Shown here: one piece after another, positions 25,771-38,863 of the stretch
How the letters are laid out: each line of letters starts with the position of its first letter
How positions within the stretch are numbered: position 1 is the stretch's first letter
Assembly: GCA_012861695.1 (NCBI GenBank)
Contig: JAAOOA010000006.1
Location: 25,863,811 to 25,927,810 of the forward strand
Length of the DNA: 64,000 nt
Origin: Trematomus loennbergii
Taxonomy: Eukaryota > Chordata > Actinopteri > Perciformes > Nototheniidae
Direction: 5' to 3'
The notes under the pieces: generated by a model
What the model was told of the DNA's origin: nothing
Seen by the model: the letters and a program-made list of their open reading frames with translations, nothing else
Databases searched by the model: none
Translations under genes and position numbers: made by a program

Positions 25771-25951
25771 GCTTTGAAAAAAGTTTGTTATTTTTTAAAA
25801 TAAATATCCATAAGGACTTGATATAAGAACAAATTACTTTGTATTTAACCTTTCTTCTTTTTTACAGCTTCTCTGTGGATCATCCTTCTAACCATCCGTG
25901 AACTGGAGATACAAATACTTGCTCCATCCCGTCACACATCCTGAAGCCAAC

Positions 25952-28900
25952 ATGCCTATAATCAGTAATGCCAACCACGACTTTAGCACTTTCTCCATTA
26001 GCAGCGATGACAGCAGCCTCGACCGCTTTTTTACTGAGATCCCAGAGACTGAAACTATCAAGGGTGTTTACTTCCAGCGAGCCCAGCTGCTTCGTGACCC
26101 CAAAGCTTCGTATGTGGTCGACCACACCCTGCAGGTTCTTATAAATGTGGGAGGAAATCGCTACACATTTCCCTGGAGCACCTTGGAGCAGTTCCCACAA
26201 AGTCGTCTTGGACGTCTGCGGTCATGTACCACCCCGGAGGACATTGCACGACTCTGCGACGACTATGACGAGACGTGCCAGGAGTACTTCTTTGACCGAA
26301 ACCCAACAGCCTTCAGGGTCATCCTCAACTTCCTTGCTGCAGGGAAACTCCGTTTGCTTCGAGAACTGTGTGCAGTGTCCCTCCACGATGAGCTTGACTA
26401 CTGGGGTGTGGACCCAGGCCATATGGAGCGTTGTTGCCGTCGCCGCATGATTACCCGTGTGGAGGAGGTGGTCGAGCGAGAGCGCAAGGAAGAGGAGTGG
26501 AGGCAGAAGAGGGTGATGCTGAAGAAAAGCGCTACAGAGGTACAAAAGGGCCATCACAAACTGACCTGGATACTGCGAGAAGTGGTGGAAAACCCTCAGT
26601 CTGGGTTGGCTGGGAAGATATTCGCCTGCCTCTCTGTCGTCATGGTGCTGGTCACTGTCATCAGCCTGTGCATCAGCACCATGCCAGACCTCAGAGATGA
26701 AGAGTCCAGGGTGCGTATTAAATCTATTAAAACCACAGAGTGAGAACTATTAGATGTTTTGTGTCAATGAAATGTACTACTCTTATCAGCACATCACAAC
26801 AAAAATAATCATCTAGTGTTACTAATGATTAAGTGTTAACACTAATCACACTAATGGTACAAACTATATAATTAAGTATTGCTAGCCTAATGCATGACTT
26901 ACAAATAAATTCTTGTTGCTCACTTTTATCCAATGAACCAAAACACAGTCTGTGAGGATTATATTGTCTTAAGAAATGTTTGATCCAACCTTAAAGCTGC
27001 ACTCATGAATAATGATATCTCAATAATGTATCGGATTACTGAGTTATACTTGTAAGAAGGAACTCTGCAGACCCTCAGCGTGTGTATTCATATATTTCAG
27101 TGGCTTTAAGCTCATTGTTTTTCTGTCCAGCTTTACTGTTTTCATTCACTCCAACCAGTGTTGTATTTTTAGCTTAATACAAACACTGATAAGCACCTAC
27201 AACAGACATTGTTAGAATGTTTAGGAGGAACATTTATAATGACACATTTGTCATAAGATCTTTATTAGGCGGTAATATGTTAATGTTGTTTTTAAGGGAG
27301 GCCAACACAATTATAATTAATGCCCATTTGAAACATGTTGTTGCATTTTTGAATAGTCACCCAAGTCACATTAACATAAACATCACATTGGCAATCTCAC
27401 TATAATGGAATAAATACAAAATAAAAACATAATAATGTAAAATGTAATTTGTACTTAAAAATATATATAAATGTATGAAATAGTTTGATTAATGGGAGAC
27501 AGTTTTAATAGAAAAAATACAGGTAAGATTGATAATCAAAGTAAGGGATTTTTGTAAACCTTAAGCGTGGGGCGAAGAGTTGTTGAGAAATGTCTTTTGC
27601 CAATGTGACTGTTAAATCACAGATTTCTGATTTGTGTTTGAGTCAACAGAAGCACACAGGCTGTAGAATTGATTGTATAACTGTCATTCTGAAGGGACTG
27701 AATTAGCTATTTGATTAAGCTGCAGACGGTAGATTGATTTCTCCCTGATGAGGCCTACAATCAATCACACGAATCAAGACTCAGACAAATTAAATAATGT
27801 TTTGTTCAAGCTGAAACTTGCTTTTTATACATAGTGAATTGATGATAGTTGGAATAAACAATCATCTGGGGTTGTGTTTCTAAGCCAAGATTCCTTTTAA
27901 TTTCTGGAAAGCAGTGTTGTTTTTACATTGGAGCCTGGCAGACACCTACAATGTGAGCCATATGTTTAAACTTGCTTTAGACAATTTGCTTGACAGGTGG
28001 TGATAAAAATGACATAGAGCTGAATGTGTACTTGTCAAAGAAGAAAAATGTTGTGAAGGTTGTGGTAATTTATATAACAACGGCCCCTTGACATCAATAA
28101 GAACTAGACAAGCAGCAACTGCAATATCAGATGTGCTTAAAAATACGAGCCTAGACCTTTGAGGCCTGATATGCCTAATGACATTAGCTATTGCTAGGCT
28201 CTTATTTATCTTTTTCTTAATACAACTTTCTTCACAAATAATTAACACAGTTTTTGAGTTGTATACCATTTGCGAAAGAACTCTTGATTAAAACTATTGA
28301 ATGAAACGTAACCCTTCTTGTTTCTCTTGTCAGGAAATAGAAAGAGGCTCATTATTTGCACTCAAAAAACTATAGATCAAGTCATTGATACAAGCATTCC
28401 TCATTAGAATGTCTTGTTTTCTTGTTCCCTGCTATCTTTCAGTCTGCTTCCAAAGTCTCACTGACATTATCAATAGATTTTTTCCTCCCACTCAAACGAT
28501 TGCTAAAAAGTTGGGTCAAAAGTAAAACTAAAAGTTACAATTTTAAAGACTATTTTCAAGGGACAAAAACCTGGGCAATTAAAGGTGTTTAATGCTCTTT
28601 TCATCAGCAGTGTATTTTACCGTAACCTAAAGAGTACATAGATTTGACTTGATGTGTGACTTTGGTGGTGACCCTTTTACGTTTCCCAGTGTCTTCTTGT
28701 CAAAGTTCGTCTCTGTTTCTGCAGGGCGAGTGCTCCCAGAAGTGTCAGAGCATGTTTGTGGTGGAGTCCATCTGTGTGGCGTGGTTCACTTTGGAGTTTG
28801 TGATTCGATTCTCCAATGCTCAGAGCAAGCTAAACTTCATTCGTGGACCCCTAAACATCATCGATGCCATTGCCATCCTGCCCTACTATGTCTCCCTGGT

Positions 28901-29570
28901 TGTTGATGTCAGAGATGTGTCCGAGGAGGATGTCATCATGCGTTCAGGTAGCAGAGGTTACCTGGACAAACTGAGTTTGATCCTGCGCCTGCTGCGGGCG
29001 CTGAGGATCCTGTACGTGATGCGGCTGGCTCGCCACTCTTTGGGCCTGCAGACATTAGGGCTAACCATGCAGCGCAGCATTAGGGAATTCAGCCTGCTGC
29101 TGCTGTTTGTCTGCGTGGCCGTGACCCTGTTCTCACCTCTGGTTCATCTAGCAGAGAGTGAGCTGGCGCCATTTGCCGCCACGTACCCTCAACACAGCTT
29201 CAGCAGCATACCGGCCTCCTACTGGTGGGCCATCATCTCTATGACCACGGTGGGGTACGGCGACATGGTGCCACGCAGCATCCCTGGACAGATAGTCGCA
29301 CTCACAAGCATCCTGAGCGGCATCCTTATCATGGCGTTCCCTGCCACCTCCATTTTCCACACCTTCTCCCGCTCATATCAGGAGCTGAAGCAGGAGTACG
29401 AGCGACTGTGGAAAGAGGAGAGAGGCGAGGAAATAGCTGCTGAGACAGAGGAGAGTTTGTCCAAAATGGAGTTGGCACCAGATGAGTTTACGTCTGTGTT
29501 GAAGGAGGGAAATGACGGAGGGATGTTAAGTAGGAGTCACCAATCCACACTTCCAGCAACAGCTTTTTAG
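25952..29570 (+). CDS. kcng4: Kv6-type modulatory (silent) potassium-channel alpha subunit, KCNG4-like
   Basis: Plasma-membrane subunit that does not conduct alone but joins Kv2 channels and shifts their gating. Two coding exons, 25952-26710 and 28725-29570, joined in phase 0 between EESR and GECS, give 534 residues. The ATG at 25952 (AACATGCCT) is chosen; the open frame before it begins with GTG. Domains: T1 tetramerisation domain about residues 50-155 (INVGGNRYTFPWSTL); S1 about 225-246; S2 (VVESICVAWFTLEF); S3 (IIDAIAILPYYVSL); S4 with repeated Arg (LRLLRALRILYVMRLARHSL); pore signature TVGYGD; S6 ending AFPATSIFHTF. S6 has PAT where conducting Kv channels have PVP, a mark of silent subunits. 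IKGVYFQRAQ, CISTMPDLR and the S6 wording favour KCNG4 over KCNG1-3. The frame is open throughout. The intron position matches the family. Confidence 0.92.
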
Positions 29571-31002
29571 TTTGACCAGGAAGAGAGCAATCAGACTCTT
29601 TCATTCGGTAATTATGTGTTAAAAATGGTGACACTTGACAACCTACTCTATAAGAACATTTAGACTCTAAAGGACTGTTATATTGTGGGCAGTGTATTAC
29701 ACTTCTTGTCTGTTCCTATTCATGATTCATGCTTTAATACTTGGCACTTCAAACAAACTATCTAGTACTTATCAGATTATTAAGCATTCTTTTATAGCAG
29801 CAAATACCATACATAAACACTTTACCCTAGCTTTCTGTGTATGCAAATATAGACTTTTATCTTACGTCAACTATCGTGCACATCTTTTAAATATATATTT
29901 ATATATATATATGCACTCGTGCACTCATGCTGTTTAACAGTTGACACAAGGCTTTTTCACTTAGCTTTAGCGGTTAGTCATTAGAAAATGTTATACTATC
30001 CCTTTAAAAAATCATTGGAGCTTTGTACTGTTACAATCGTATTCAGGACGCTTGTTAGCTTAGCCTGCTAACCTTAGCACTAATTCCTACTTGATGTTAG
30101 TTTTCATTCACGTTATTTAAAAAAGAAAATGAGAGGTTCTAGCTAGCAATACTCATCTGGGTCCAGTTGTGGTGGCGGAAAATTAACAGAATGATAAAAC
30201 TAACAACAAGAACTCCTTTAATTGTACCAGGGTGGCATAGAAACGAATGGCTACTTCATTCAGATATTATTGCAGATTACTGCTGGTAACCTTAGTGTTA
30301 ATACAATCGTGAAACAAACTGTGGTTGGCTGGCTAAAACCTTTATAGTTTCTTTCATCGCCTGTAATAAGGAAACAAGCACATTCAACTGTAAATGCTGA
30401 CATGAAAGGGAATCTATTGCTTTGCTTAATTTGTTTATTAGGTAACAATTAAGCTGGCGAAGACAACATGTTAAATGTTGTCTTCTGCTGCACATTCCTT
30501 CATAATATAGCCTAAGGTTAATTAATTGTGCATATTTTCTGAGATTTTTTAATTCAACAGTCACTTTTTTCAAATCCAATAGAAGCAGAGATGAGAGACA
30601 ACTAAATACACTTTATCCAGCTAATAACCTCATTGCTTGCACGTTTTGTTTTGTTTTTTATTTTTATGATCACACTTTTTACCAACTCTAATTCAGGTGT
30701 TGGAAGGTCCTTAAAGGCACTATCAAGCTGTATTATTAAGGGACAATGATTTCAATACAAACAACTAATCGTGACCAAAATCTTCACTGTGATAGATAAC
30801 ACAGCACAAGTGTCATGTCTTAGTCAGTAGATTTTTCAGAGGATATCAATTTGCTGCCTAAAAGTAGTATTAAAATATTCTTAAATGCTGTGGAATATGA
30901 TGGGAAGCAATGTTTAAGACTTGTATGTATTGGACGTTTAATGTAGAGATTCTTGTCTCTTGCCTCGCTGTTTGTCTAACTTCCAGACACTTTTAAAATC
31001 AC

Positions 31003-31008
31003 AATAAA
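31003..31008 (+). terminator. Candidate polyadenylation signal for kcng4
   Basis: AATAAA about 1.4 kb after the stop, with a second at 31091. Long 3' UTRs are usual for channel genes, but nothing in the sequence alone proves use. Confidence 0.25.
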
Positions 31009-32119
31009 CTCTTATGCTTTTGTTTTAACTGCCTGAGAGTATGAATGGTGTGTTCCCTCTTCATCAAAGTGATGTAAGCTGTATTTGACAAATAAACCAT
31101 ACTGTAACTCCTTACCATGTAGCACCGGTTAACTTTGGAAAAATAGCTATTACCTTCTGATAAGGACCGATCATCTTTAGATCAAAATACATGGTTGGAA
31201 AGAAAGTGTAATGTTAATCTTGAAGTTAGCCGGTAGTGAATTAAACAATAAGTCATCTGAAGGAAAATTCCACAAAATCTATCCGTCCCTATTCTCTGCT
31301 CATTATAGTGTGAATTGTAAATCAAAATGTATGTTTAAATTCAGTGTAAAGATAATGTTTCTAAGAAATTGGATATCTGCTTTGTTTACATCCATGTTTA
31401 TTAGCTTGCAGACTTCTTCTTTGTCGTTGTTGGCACATTGCTGCGTATCTTGGCATCCAACCAACACCTGATCAGTGGAATGGTGTGAAAGCGATTGGCA
31501 GGAATGTCTGTCATATCATGTACCCACTCAATACAGCTCCAACTCAACAAAAAAACAACCCAGAAATGTATTGCATGCATGTTAGGATAATGTAGTGATA
31601 ATGCACATTTATTTATTTTCAACATTCTTATGATCAGATTCAGCTTATGGGATATTATTGTATTTTCACTTTTTCTCTGACACCAGTTATTATTCTGTAC
31701 TTGCATTCAACTGATTTGGCAATTAAATGCAACATTTAGCATTTTCGTTCCTCACACAATTATTATTTAAATTATATTATATTTGCTAAACAAAACATTT
31801 CTTCAGTTTGTGTGCACATTTTGTCCACTGATGCATTTGAAAAGGAGCAAACTTTCCTCCGCACGCTGACATCTGTTGTTAGTGTTTGGAGAGACAGATG
31901 GAGCGTTTTTGAAGAGCCTCTTTCAGTCTCTACAGAACTTCTTCAAACACTGCTGCTGGCACGATTACGTCCACTCAAACCACAAACAATGGGGACATTG
32001 AAAGGTCACCAACAGTCACTTTTTCTTATCTGCCACCGTCCTCTTCCTTCTCCTCAAACCTGCACCACATTTAGTTTATTTAACACATCAATAATTAAAA
32101 TGCACATCATATATATTAT

Positions 32120-33295
32120 TAAAATATTGACCAATCTGCATAATGAATACTTTTACTGTTGGTACTTTAAGTATATTTTGATGCTATACTTTTGTACTTT
32201 TACTTAAGTAACATTTTGATTGCAGGTATGTTCCTTGTAACAGAGTATTCCTACACTCAGGTACTCCTACTTTTATTTAAAGTGGACCTATCATGCTATA
32301 TTTAAATGATATATTGTAGGGCCATACGTATATAAGGTATATTTATACGTTTCTGTTTTCAAAATACCTAACAGATCATGCATTTTAGCCATGCCTCATT
32401 TCGCTCTATGTGCTGTTTGCTGTCTACGGGGCTGATCTCTGTGAGCTGCAGCTGACCACGCCCCCCTGCAGGAGAGGGGAGCCGTGCTCTGATCAAGTCA
32501 AGAGGGGGAGAAAAAAAGATCTCCGTCCTCCGTGTTTTATTATATTATAATAGGCCTATAGAGTCGTTATTCATTTGTTTTAAAGCTCAATAAATAACAA
32601 AGAAGACCTTTGACCGGCACTTTTCTAATTTTGTCCGGAAGATTTAAACTTTAACGAACATCTTGACCGGCGAAAGAAACTGAACTGAAACTCTGCCGCA
32701 CGGTCCCCTCGTTCCTTGGAAGAGGCGGAGAGGTGGGTGTTTGTCATCTGCTGGTGAACTAACCGGAGAGAATTACAGTGCTTGCCTCGACGGGGAGGGA
32801 TTGCATTGAATTAAAGCAGCAGGAGCAAACGCTTGCCTCGGGGAGGGAGAAAAAAAGCCACAGCGGAGAATAAACAGAAGGGTAACCATGGTAACTATGG
32901 GCGGGAAGTCTTCTTCGCTGCTTTTGTGGCAGACTACAGCGCCACTTACAGGCCTGGCATATGTACTACAGCGTCTCCAGCGCTTTCGAGCGGCAATGGC
33001 CGGCCGTGGCCCAACCCCACATTCCCCTGATAGGTGGAGAGTTGGCCCAATAGCCGTAGCGCCACTTCAGTGAAGTGTTCAAATCTGGATCAGTTTTTAT
33101 CAGATCCGTTGCAGCCCCTTTTTTAGAGATTTGGGTATGGAGGAAAATAGAGAGGGTTGTGTTTTCTGACACTTGGTGAGTTCCCTGGAACACCGGGGAC
33201 ACATATTCATGTATAAAAGACGTACAAAAGTGCATTTTGCATGATAGGTCCCTTTTAAGCACAAGATTTAAAGTACTTCTCCAACATATGTGTAA
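32120..33295. repeat. Interspersed 'AAGTACT' repeat split by a long TTAA MITE
   Basis: Left part ends GTACTCCTACTTTTATTTAA; right part resumes after TTAA with GCACAAGATTTAAAGTACTT. The two join to the usual end of this repeat once the insert is removed. Confidence 0.7.
32281..33254. mobile_element. TTAA-flanked MITE family B, long copy (974 bases)
   Basis: TTAA at 32277-32280 and 33255-33258. It begins AGTGGACCTATCATGCTATA and ends TTTTGCATGATAGGTCCCTT. It is about 460-490 bases longer than copies at 19990 and 62855; the extra interior lies at about 32420-32880 and matches the piece inside 21536-22355. In reverse orientation relative to the copy at 62855. Confidence 0.88.
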
Positions 33296-33596
33296 GACGG
33301 AAATTACATTATTGATTTGCATGTGACCTATATATGAAGTATTTCCATGTTATGCTACTTAAATATTTTCCTTCACTACGAAGGAATAACTTTACTTTTC
33401 AGATTCTGATTATTAATACAAATGTAATCAGCATATATGATGCATTATTATGAATAAGGATAAGCATTCACTTTATCATTACTAATGCATACTTAAACTG
33501 CCATTATCAGTCAAGGTAGGCCTATTTGATATTTCCAATATTACTATGACCAAATATTTCATTCTCACCTTATCTGCACTTTGTTTTTGGTGCTAA

Positions 33597-33697
33597 ACAT
33601 CAAATGGTGGCACGCTAACATGCTAAACTAACTTGTGCTAAACCTCTGCATTGTCATTGTGAGCATGTTAGCTTGCTAACGTTAGCATTTAGCTCAA
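33597..33697. repeat. GCTAAC-rich patch
   Basis: Repeated words CTAACATGCTAAAC, GCATGTTAGCTTGCTAAC and GTTAGCATTTAGC form short overlapping palindromes. Similar words occur at 30050-30080 and 60312-60345. Widespread in fish genomes; origin not assigned. Confidence 0.5.
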
Positions 33698-34570
33698 ACC
33701 TCCCCTCTGTAAAGCCCATCAAAGCTAATTAATACAGCTAAAAGACCAACACATTTATTGCTGAAAGCTTTAAAAAAATCGATACTGGTGTGCACATTTA
33801 TAATTTATCAAATATTGTTAGAGAAACAATTATTTGATATTATCATTATAAGATTGTTTTAAAGGAATCTTTTTTTAAATGACAGAAATCAGCTGTCTAA
33901 ATACTGTTGTTTTTCTGCCTCAACAGGTTTTCTTCTGGAGCTCAACACAGAAATTGACTTACATTCAACATTTACATAATTATGGAAATTCCCAAACATT
34001 TGCACACATTTATTTGCATAGCAACCAAAACACAGAGCCTGATTCCCAGTAGAGGAAGAAGAAGTGATCAGACTTTTTACTGAAGTAAAAAGCGGCAATA
34101 TCAAAGTGTATTTACACAAGTAAAGCTTTGCATGATTCAATACCTTAGCTTGTATTCTTGGATTAAAACAAGTGATGTGTTAATGTGTTCATCACTTTAA
34201 TGAGCAGCGGGTAAAGGTGGAGCGCACTTGAGTTAACAAAAATACTCCTGGGAAGTTTAATCTGTGATAATGCATAGTAATATATTTGTTGATTCATTTT
34301 TTTAAATCAATAATCCAAATCTACATAATCCAAATCTAGGTATTAAATGTATGTAGTGTTATTTAACAGTGGTAAAGTAACTCCACTGCATATGTTAAAT
34401 AACTTTCAACACAGAAGCTGCAGTGTTTGTTCCCCCCTTGTAAACAGTATCTATATGTTGCCTGAATATAAAACATCTTTAGTGAGCAGAGTGAAGGTGT
34501 CTCGCTTTAAACAAATGGCCTCCAAAATAAAGACAGCATAACATCATAACATTAAATACAAACATAATAT

Positions 34571-34576
34571 TTTATT
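34571..34576 (-). terminator. Candidate polyadenylation signal for the chemokine gene
   Basis: TTTATT on the plus strand is AATAAA on the minus strand, 185 bases after the stop codon. A nearer copy at 34752-34757 lies only 4 bases after the stop and is less likely. Confidence 0.45.
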
Positions 34577-34760
34577 CTAAAAGGGACAGTCACTGTGTAG
34601 CAAAAATACATTTACAATGTTTTCCAAATATTAATTTAGGACATGTCATACACACAAATGAGAACTCATAAATCTTAATATTAATACAGTAACATGCAGT
34701 AGTAGTTGATATTGTCTTATCTTAAAAGTCACTCTGGCTCACAATGTGAGTTTTATTCTT

Positions 34761-36142
34761 CTATTCACATGGTTTGAGATTGAAACCATGTTTAGATGGT
34801 GACTTCTCGAAAAGTGCCAATTGTTTCTTTGCGAATGGCATGTTAGGATCAATACAGAACTTCTTCAGACATGTTGTGATTCTGTAAGAAAACAATTGCA
34901 TATTGTTAGAAACACAAGAAAACAAAGTGTCATTAATGCAAAGCAGCCTAAAACCTGCATCAGTATAATAGGGTATTGTTTGTTTTTAACAGAACTAAAT
35001 CATCTCAAAAGGTTCATAATGTTGAGTTGTGAATGTTAAACTACCTTTGATAACAATCACTAGAATTATTATTATTGTTGCATTACTTATGCATAAATGT
35101 GTAAGATCCATTTCACGTAATTGTTTCACGTTGTGTAATTTAATCTGTAAAATGTCAATCATATTTTGTAACTACATATCACATACATGCACATGTACTG
35201 TATTTTAAATCTGAATCAAATCTCAACCAAAGTAAGTAACTAAGTAATCATAGCTTTAAAAAGCTAAATATGTCCCCAAATTGTAGTAAGGTTTCAATAT
35301 AAAGTAGCAGAAAAAAGTATAAAATCAGTAGAAATGGTACTATTTTTAAGTACCAGACAGTTTACATGCTGGTTAACTAAACAGCTCTCTCTGGTGGAGG
35401 ATTTTGGTTTTACTAAAAGAACACTGGGTTTTGTCTGTGATCTTTTATTCAACGCTTTATTTTCAAACTATTTATTTTACTGTTTGTTGCTTTTGTTCCT
35501 TGATAAGCAGCTGGCACTGTATGTCCTGTCACCACTGTATACATGTGTTTTTAAATGTGTGAATAATGCAGTACGTTAAGACTAGAAAAATAGATTCAAG
35601 ATTATAGTATGAAAATGTAGTCCATTTACCATTAACAAGTAATCATTCATTTATAAAATAATTATTTAAGGTGTGTAATTGCTACAATATGAGGTACTGT
35701 TACTTTACTTTGCTTTTATTATTAGTTTCCTTAATTATTACTTTCTATTTCACCAAAACATTTTTTTAATAATATAATATTTATACAATATTTATACCTT
35801 GTATTATTGCTGCATTTACGTAAACTAAGAAACACATTGGGTGTATTAGATTAACATGCACACGTGTATAAACTTACACAATTGCTTGGGATTCACAGTC
35901 ACTCGGGGTCTCCGCCACGTGTTTCACCCTTTTTATGGGAATTTTTGTTGTATTGAAGCCTTTACAACATCCATCCTGTGGTGCTGATGGTCCGACCGGA
36001 GCTGTGAACACAAACAAACACACACTTAATACCAAACACAGTTTACATTGACAGCTCACAGAGAAATGCAGCAAAGATACTGACCGGCAGTGCAGTGACG
36101 CAGGGCGCAGATCAGAAGTACGAGAGTCACCAGAGTCTTCAT
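34761..36142 (-). CDS. CC chemokine with six cysteines
   Basis: Small secreted attractant for leukocytes acting on G-protein-coupled receptors. Three exons on the minus strand: 36142-36085, 36001-35878, 34881-34761; total 303 bases, 100 residues. Exon 1 is a signal peptide (MKTLVTLVLLICALRHCTA). Exon 2 holds the adjacent cysteines in DGCCKGF, then IPIKRVKHV and the third cysteine in PSDCESQAIV. Exon 3 holds TTCLKKFCIDPN and a C-terminal KPCE. The three-exon structure with phases 1 and 2 is that of CC chemokines. Beyond the four conserved cysteines there are two more (in TTC and KPC), which could make a third disulfide. I cannot match it to one mammalian gene; human CCL17 and CCL22 lie on 16q, as do relatives of three neighbours here. 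It is alone, not in a cluster, within this window. Confidence 0.9.
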
Positions 36143-36230
36143 AGTTCAGAGATGGCAGAGCTTCTGTTGGGATGAAAGCTTGTAATCTTCAAGGTTTGAA
36201 GTGTGATAGAAACCTGCTCTGTGCTCCCTG

Positions 36231-36291
36231 TATTTATACAACTCCTGCCTCCAACAGAGTCGTGTTCTCAGAAAGCAACTGGTTCTCCGAA
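36231..36291 (-). promoter_or_regulatory. Chemokine promoter: TATA box and two STAT-type sites
   Basis: On the minus strand a TATAAATA box (36238-36231) stands about 90 bases before the start codon. Just upstream are two TTCNNNGAA palindromes, TTCTCAGAA at 36265-36273 and TTCTCCGAA at 36283-36291. TTCNNNGAA is the STAT dimer consensus. Two sites 18 bases apart next to a TATA box suggest cytokine-inducible expression, which is an inference. Confidence 0.6.
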
Positions 36292-37544
36292 AAAAAAAAA
36301 AAAGTTATTTTTTTCTGTTACAGCTCTCAACATCTGTTTTTTGCACTACAGAGGAAATGTGACGTCACTAATCACATGTAAAACAATTCTTCAAAAAGTT
36401 TTACACAGAATATGGATAGGGCTTTTGATTGTTGCTTTCCCTTTAGATTTCTCTGGATATAACTGCTATCATTATGGAAGGACTTTTATCTGCAAGCTCA
36501 CACTTTAATATAACTTTAAATCTCTGTTAATTGCTGCACAAATATGTCTTGGTATCCCAGATTAAAAACGTAACAGCATTTTTCTTAATTGTAATAACAT
36601 CACAAATATAAGCACTGCAATGAGATGCATGTTGAATGGCAGTGGGGAACTGAACATTGACTCCATACTTCAGTACACTTTTCAGAAGTGAAATGCTGCA
36701 GAACATTCAATCAAAATGATCGTTCCAAAGATTAGTCCTTTACTCTTTTCTAAATCCCAGATCTTTCTGACTCGTTTAGGCATTGCATTGTGTGACATTA
36801 ATGCACACATTCAAAAATCAAGCATGTAATAGATGCTGTACATTATAGCAGTACTAAATAGTAAGCATAATGGTAGAATTTTTCAAATTAGGATGAACAG
36901 CAACATTCAAGATAGATGCAGGTTAATGCATCACTAATAAAATAAAATAAAGTAAAGCACTGACAGTAGCCACGCCACTTGTACTTTAAGAACAATGTGT
37001 TGTTTGTTCTTTTACATTGATGAGGAATGCAAGACTTGTAATTAAGTAGTTTTATACTTTGATATCGCTACTTTTACTGAAGTCGATTATTTTAATACTT
37101 TTTCTTCCACTGAGCTTTAGTAGCCATGGTATTAGAACAGTACATTGTAGGTGATAATATTTCAGCAGCAATAGAAATACATGAATCTGTAGCACTTCAG
37201 GTAATATTGGAAGTTTATGCATTATTAGCAGTACATTATTAGTGTATTGTGAGAGCTGAGATTGAGTTAATGATGGGACTTTCCTTCCTCATCCGTTCAC
37301 AACAGAAAACTTCACATCAGCATTTCTGAGAACAATATGTAGCTGGATTTACACTGAAGAAGTCATTCACAAAAATGTGTTTTCACTTCATCATTCTGAT
37401 TATATGATGACATTTTCATGCACCTGTATATTGCTGAAATCTTCCGTGTAGGTACAATTGTATTGTTACATACATTAACAGGCATCATTGTGTGAAATAA
37501 AAATAATATTTCTCCTTTGTTGGAAAACAGTAGAGAACACTGAT

Positions 37545-37660
37545 AAGAGTCATTATTTATTTATATACAAGAGAAAGAGTAGTGGGCCTAGTATGGTTAC
37601 CTGAGAAACCCCAAGACTAATTACATTTGTAAATGAAAACGTGTTTCAGTTCATCAGGAC
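37545..37660 (-). mobile_element. LINE reverse-transcriptase remnant, weak
   Basis: Reverse-complement words around CTTGGGGTTTCTCAGGTAAC and the phase with ACTAGGCCCACTACTC resemble the decayed 'GVPQGS' region seen elsewhere in the window. Low support. Confidence 0.3.
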
Positions 37661-37724
37661 TTCTCTTTGATTCTTTACTTTTTCGCTCATCGTGAAGCTA
37701 TGCAAGGAAAACGAACATGTGTAA

Positions 37725-37890
37725 GGGTGTTAGTAGGAAGGCAGGACCCAAACGCAGTACAAAACAAGAGGTCACGTAGTTTAAAAAAAGCGATCTTTAA
37801 TCCACAAACAATCCGATAACCAAGAAAACAAGGAAAAACTGAACATGCACAAACCGGGGAACAAAAACTAGTACACAAGGTACAAGTACT
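37725..37890. repeat. Possible LTR fragment
   Basis: The string GGCAGGACCCAAACGCAG, followed by TCTTTAATCCACAAACAA and a stretch of CAAG/GAAAAC words, resembles the ends of fish gypsy LTRs read backwards. No second LTR and no coding region are near. Confidence 0.3.
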
Positions 37891-38863
37891 CAGATCAGTA
37901 ACATAGGTTGAAGAAGTACAGGGTAGGAAAACTATTAAAATATTTAAAAAAGTATTACCATAAAACATGTAAAAGGTCTCATTATGCATAATTGTCAATT
38001 ATAGAATAATATTACAATTACGTACGTCATATTTAATTATTTGATCAAATCATGCATTTAATGTTGCAGCTGATAAAAGTGGAGCTATATCTACTTTTTA
38101 ATATCTCTCTTGAACGGTGAATAAAGTGTTATCTTCACCTATAATATTACATCATAGTTTAATTTGATGATTATGTCATTAATATAATTCAGAAAAAGGC
38201 AGCAGAAGTTATTGGATACATTTAGTAAAGTAAAAAGTACAATATTTATTCTCTAAGAAGAAGTAGAAAATATGAAATAGCAGAATACATTTACATACAG
38301 TATTTAATAATTGTATTTCAACCACCAAGTGTCTCACAGTTAGTTTGTCATCCAGGCTCTGGTGATAAACAGAAAAATAAACAGACCCTGACAACTTTTC
38401 TTTAAGGATCAAAGGTACACAAGGTGAGTTAGTATTATATGCATGGCCATTTTGTTGGTGGAGTATACCTTTAATACCAAATTCATGGCATTAGTAGTTG
38501 TTTAAATGTTTCACTTTGAACAACTTCTATTTGACCATGAGAAGTTGATGATCTGTCAAATTCATGAGAAAGTTAACGCATATTGCCTCAGTGATGGAGA
38601 GAGAAAAGGTTTCCAAGAAATCATTTTTTTGAGGATGAGGAAGTGTGGTTAAAAGCACAAGCAAGCTTCTTTTCTACATCCTCTGAGCTTTCAATGTGGG
38701 AAGTTCTGCCTGTTTACTACCAAGTATGCAGCACGGTTATAGAAAGACTGCCAAGGAAAGACAAGGAAGTGAAAGTCGTCAAAGAAAACGACTGAGTAAG
38801 ACAATTTTAGAGTTGACAGAATGGAACTTACTTCATTAAGTGCATACATTCTATGCACAGTTG

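Larger units (their letters stand above)
29571..34760. other. Spacer between kcng4 and the chemokine gene
   Basis: No gene supported. AT-rich. It includes the kcng4 3' UTR on the left, an 'AAGTACT' repeat with a long family B MITE (32120-33295) and a GCTAAC-rich patch near 33600. I see nothing else recognisable between 29600 and 32100. Confidence 0.6.

Noticed and set aside
25898..25951. N-terminal extension of kcng4
   Set aside because: The frame begins with GTG and reads into the likely 5' UTR; the ATG at 25952 has a good context and family-like start.
32833..33322. Open frames shared with 20034-20385 and 62830-63195
   Set aside because: They are shadows of family B MITE copies, on either strand and with different lengths in each copy.
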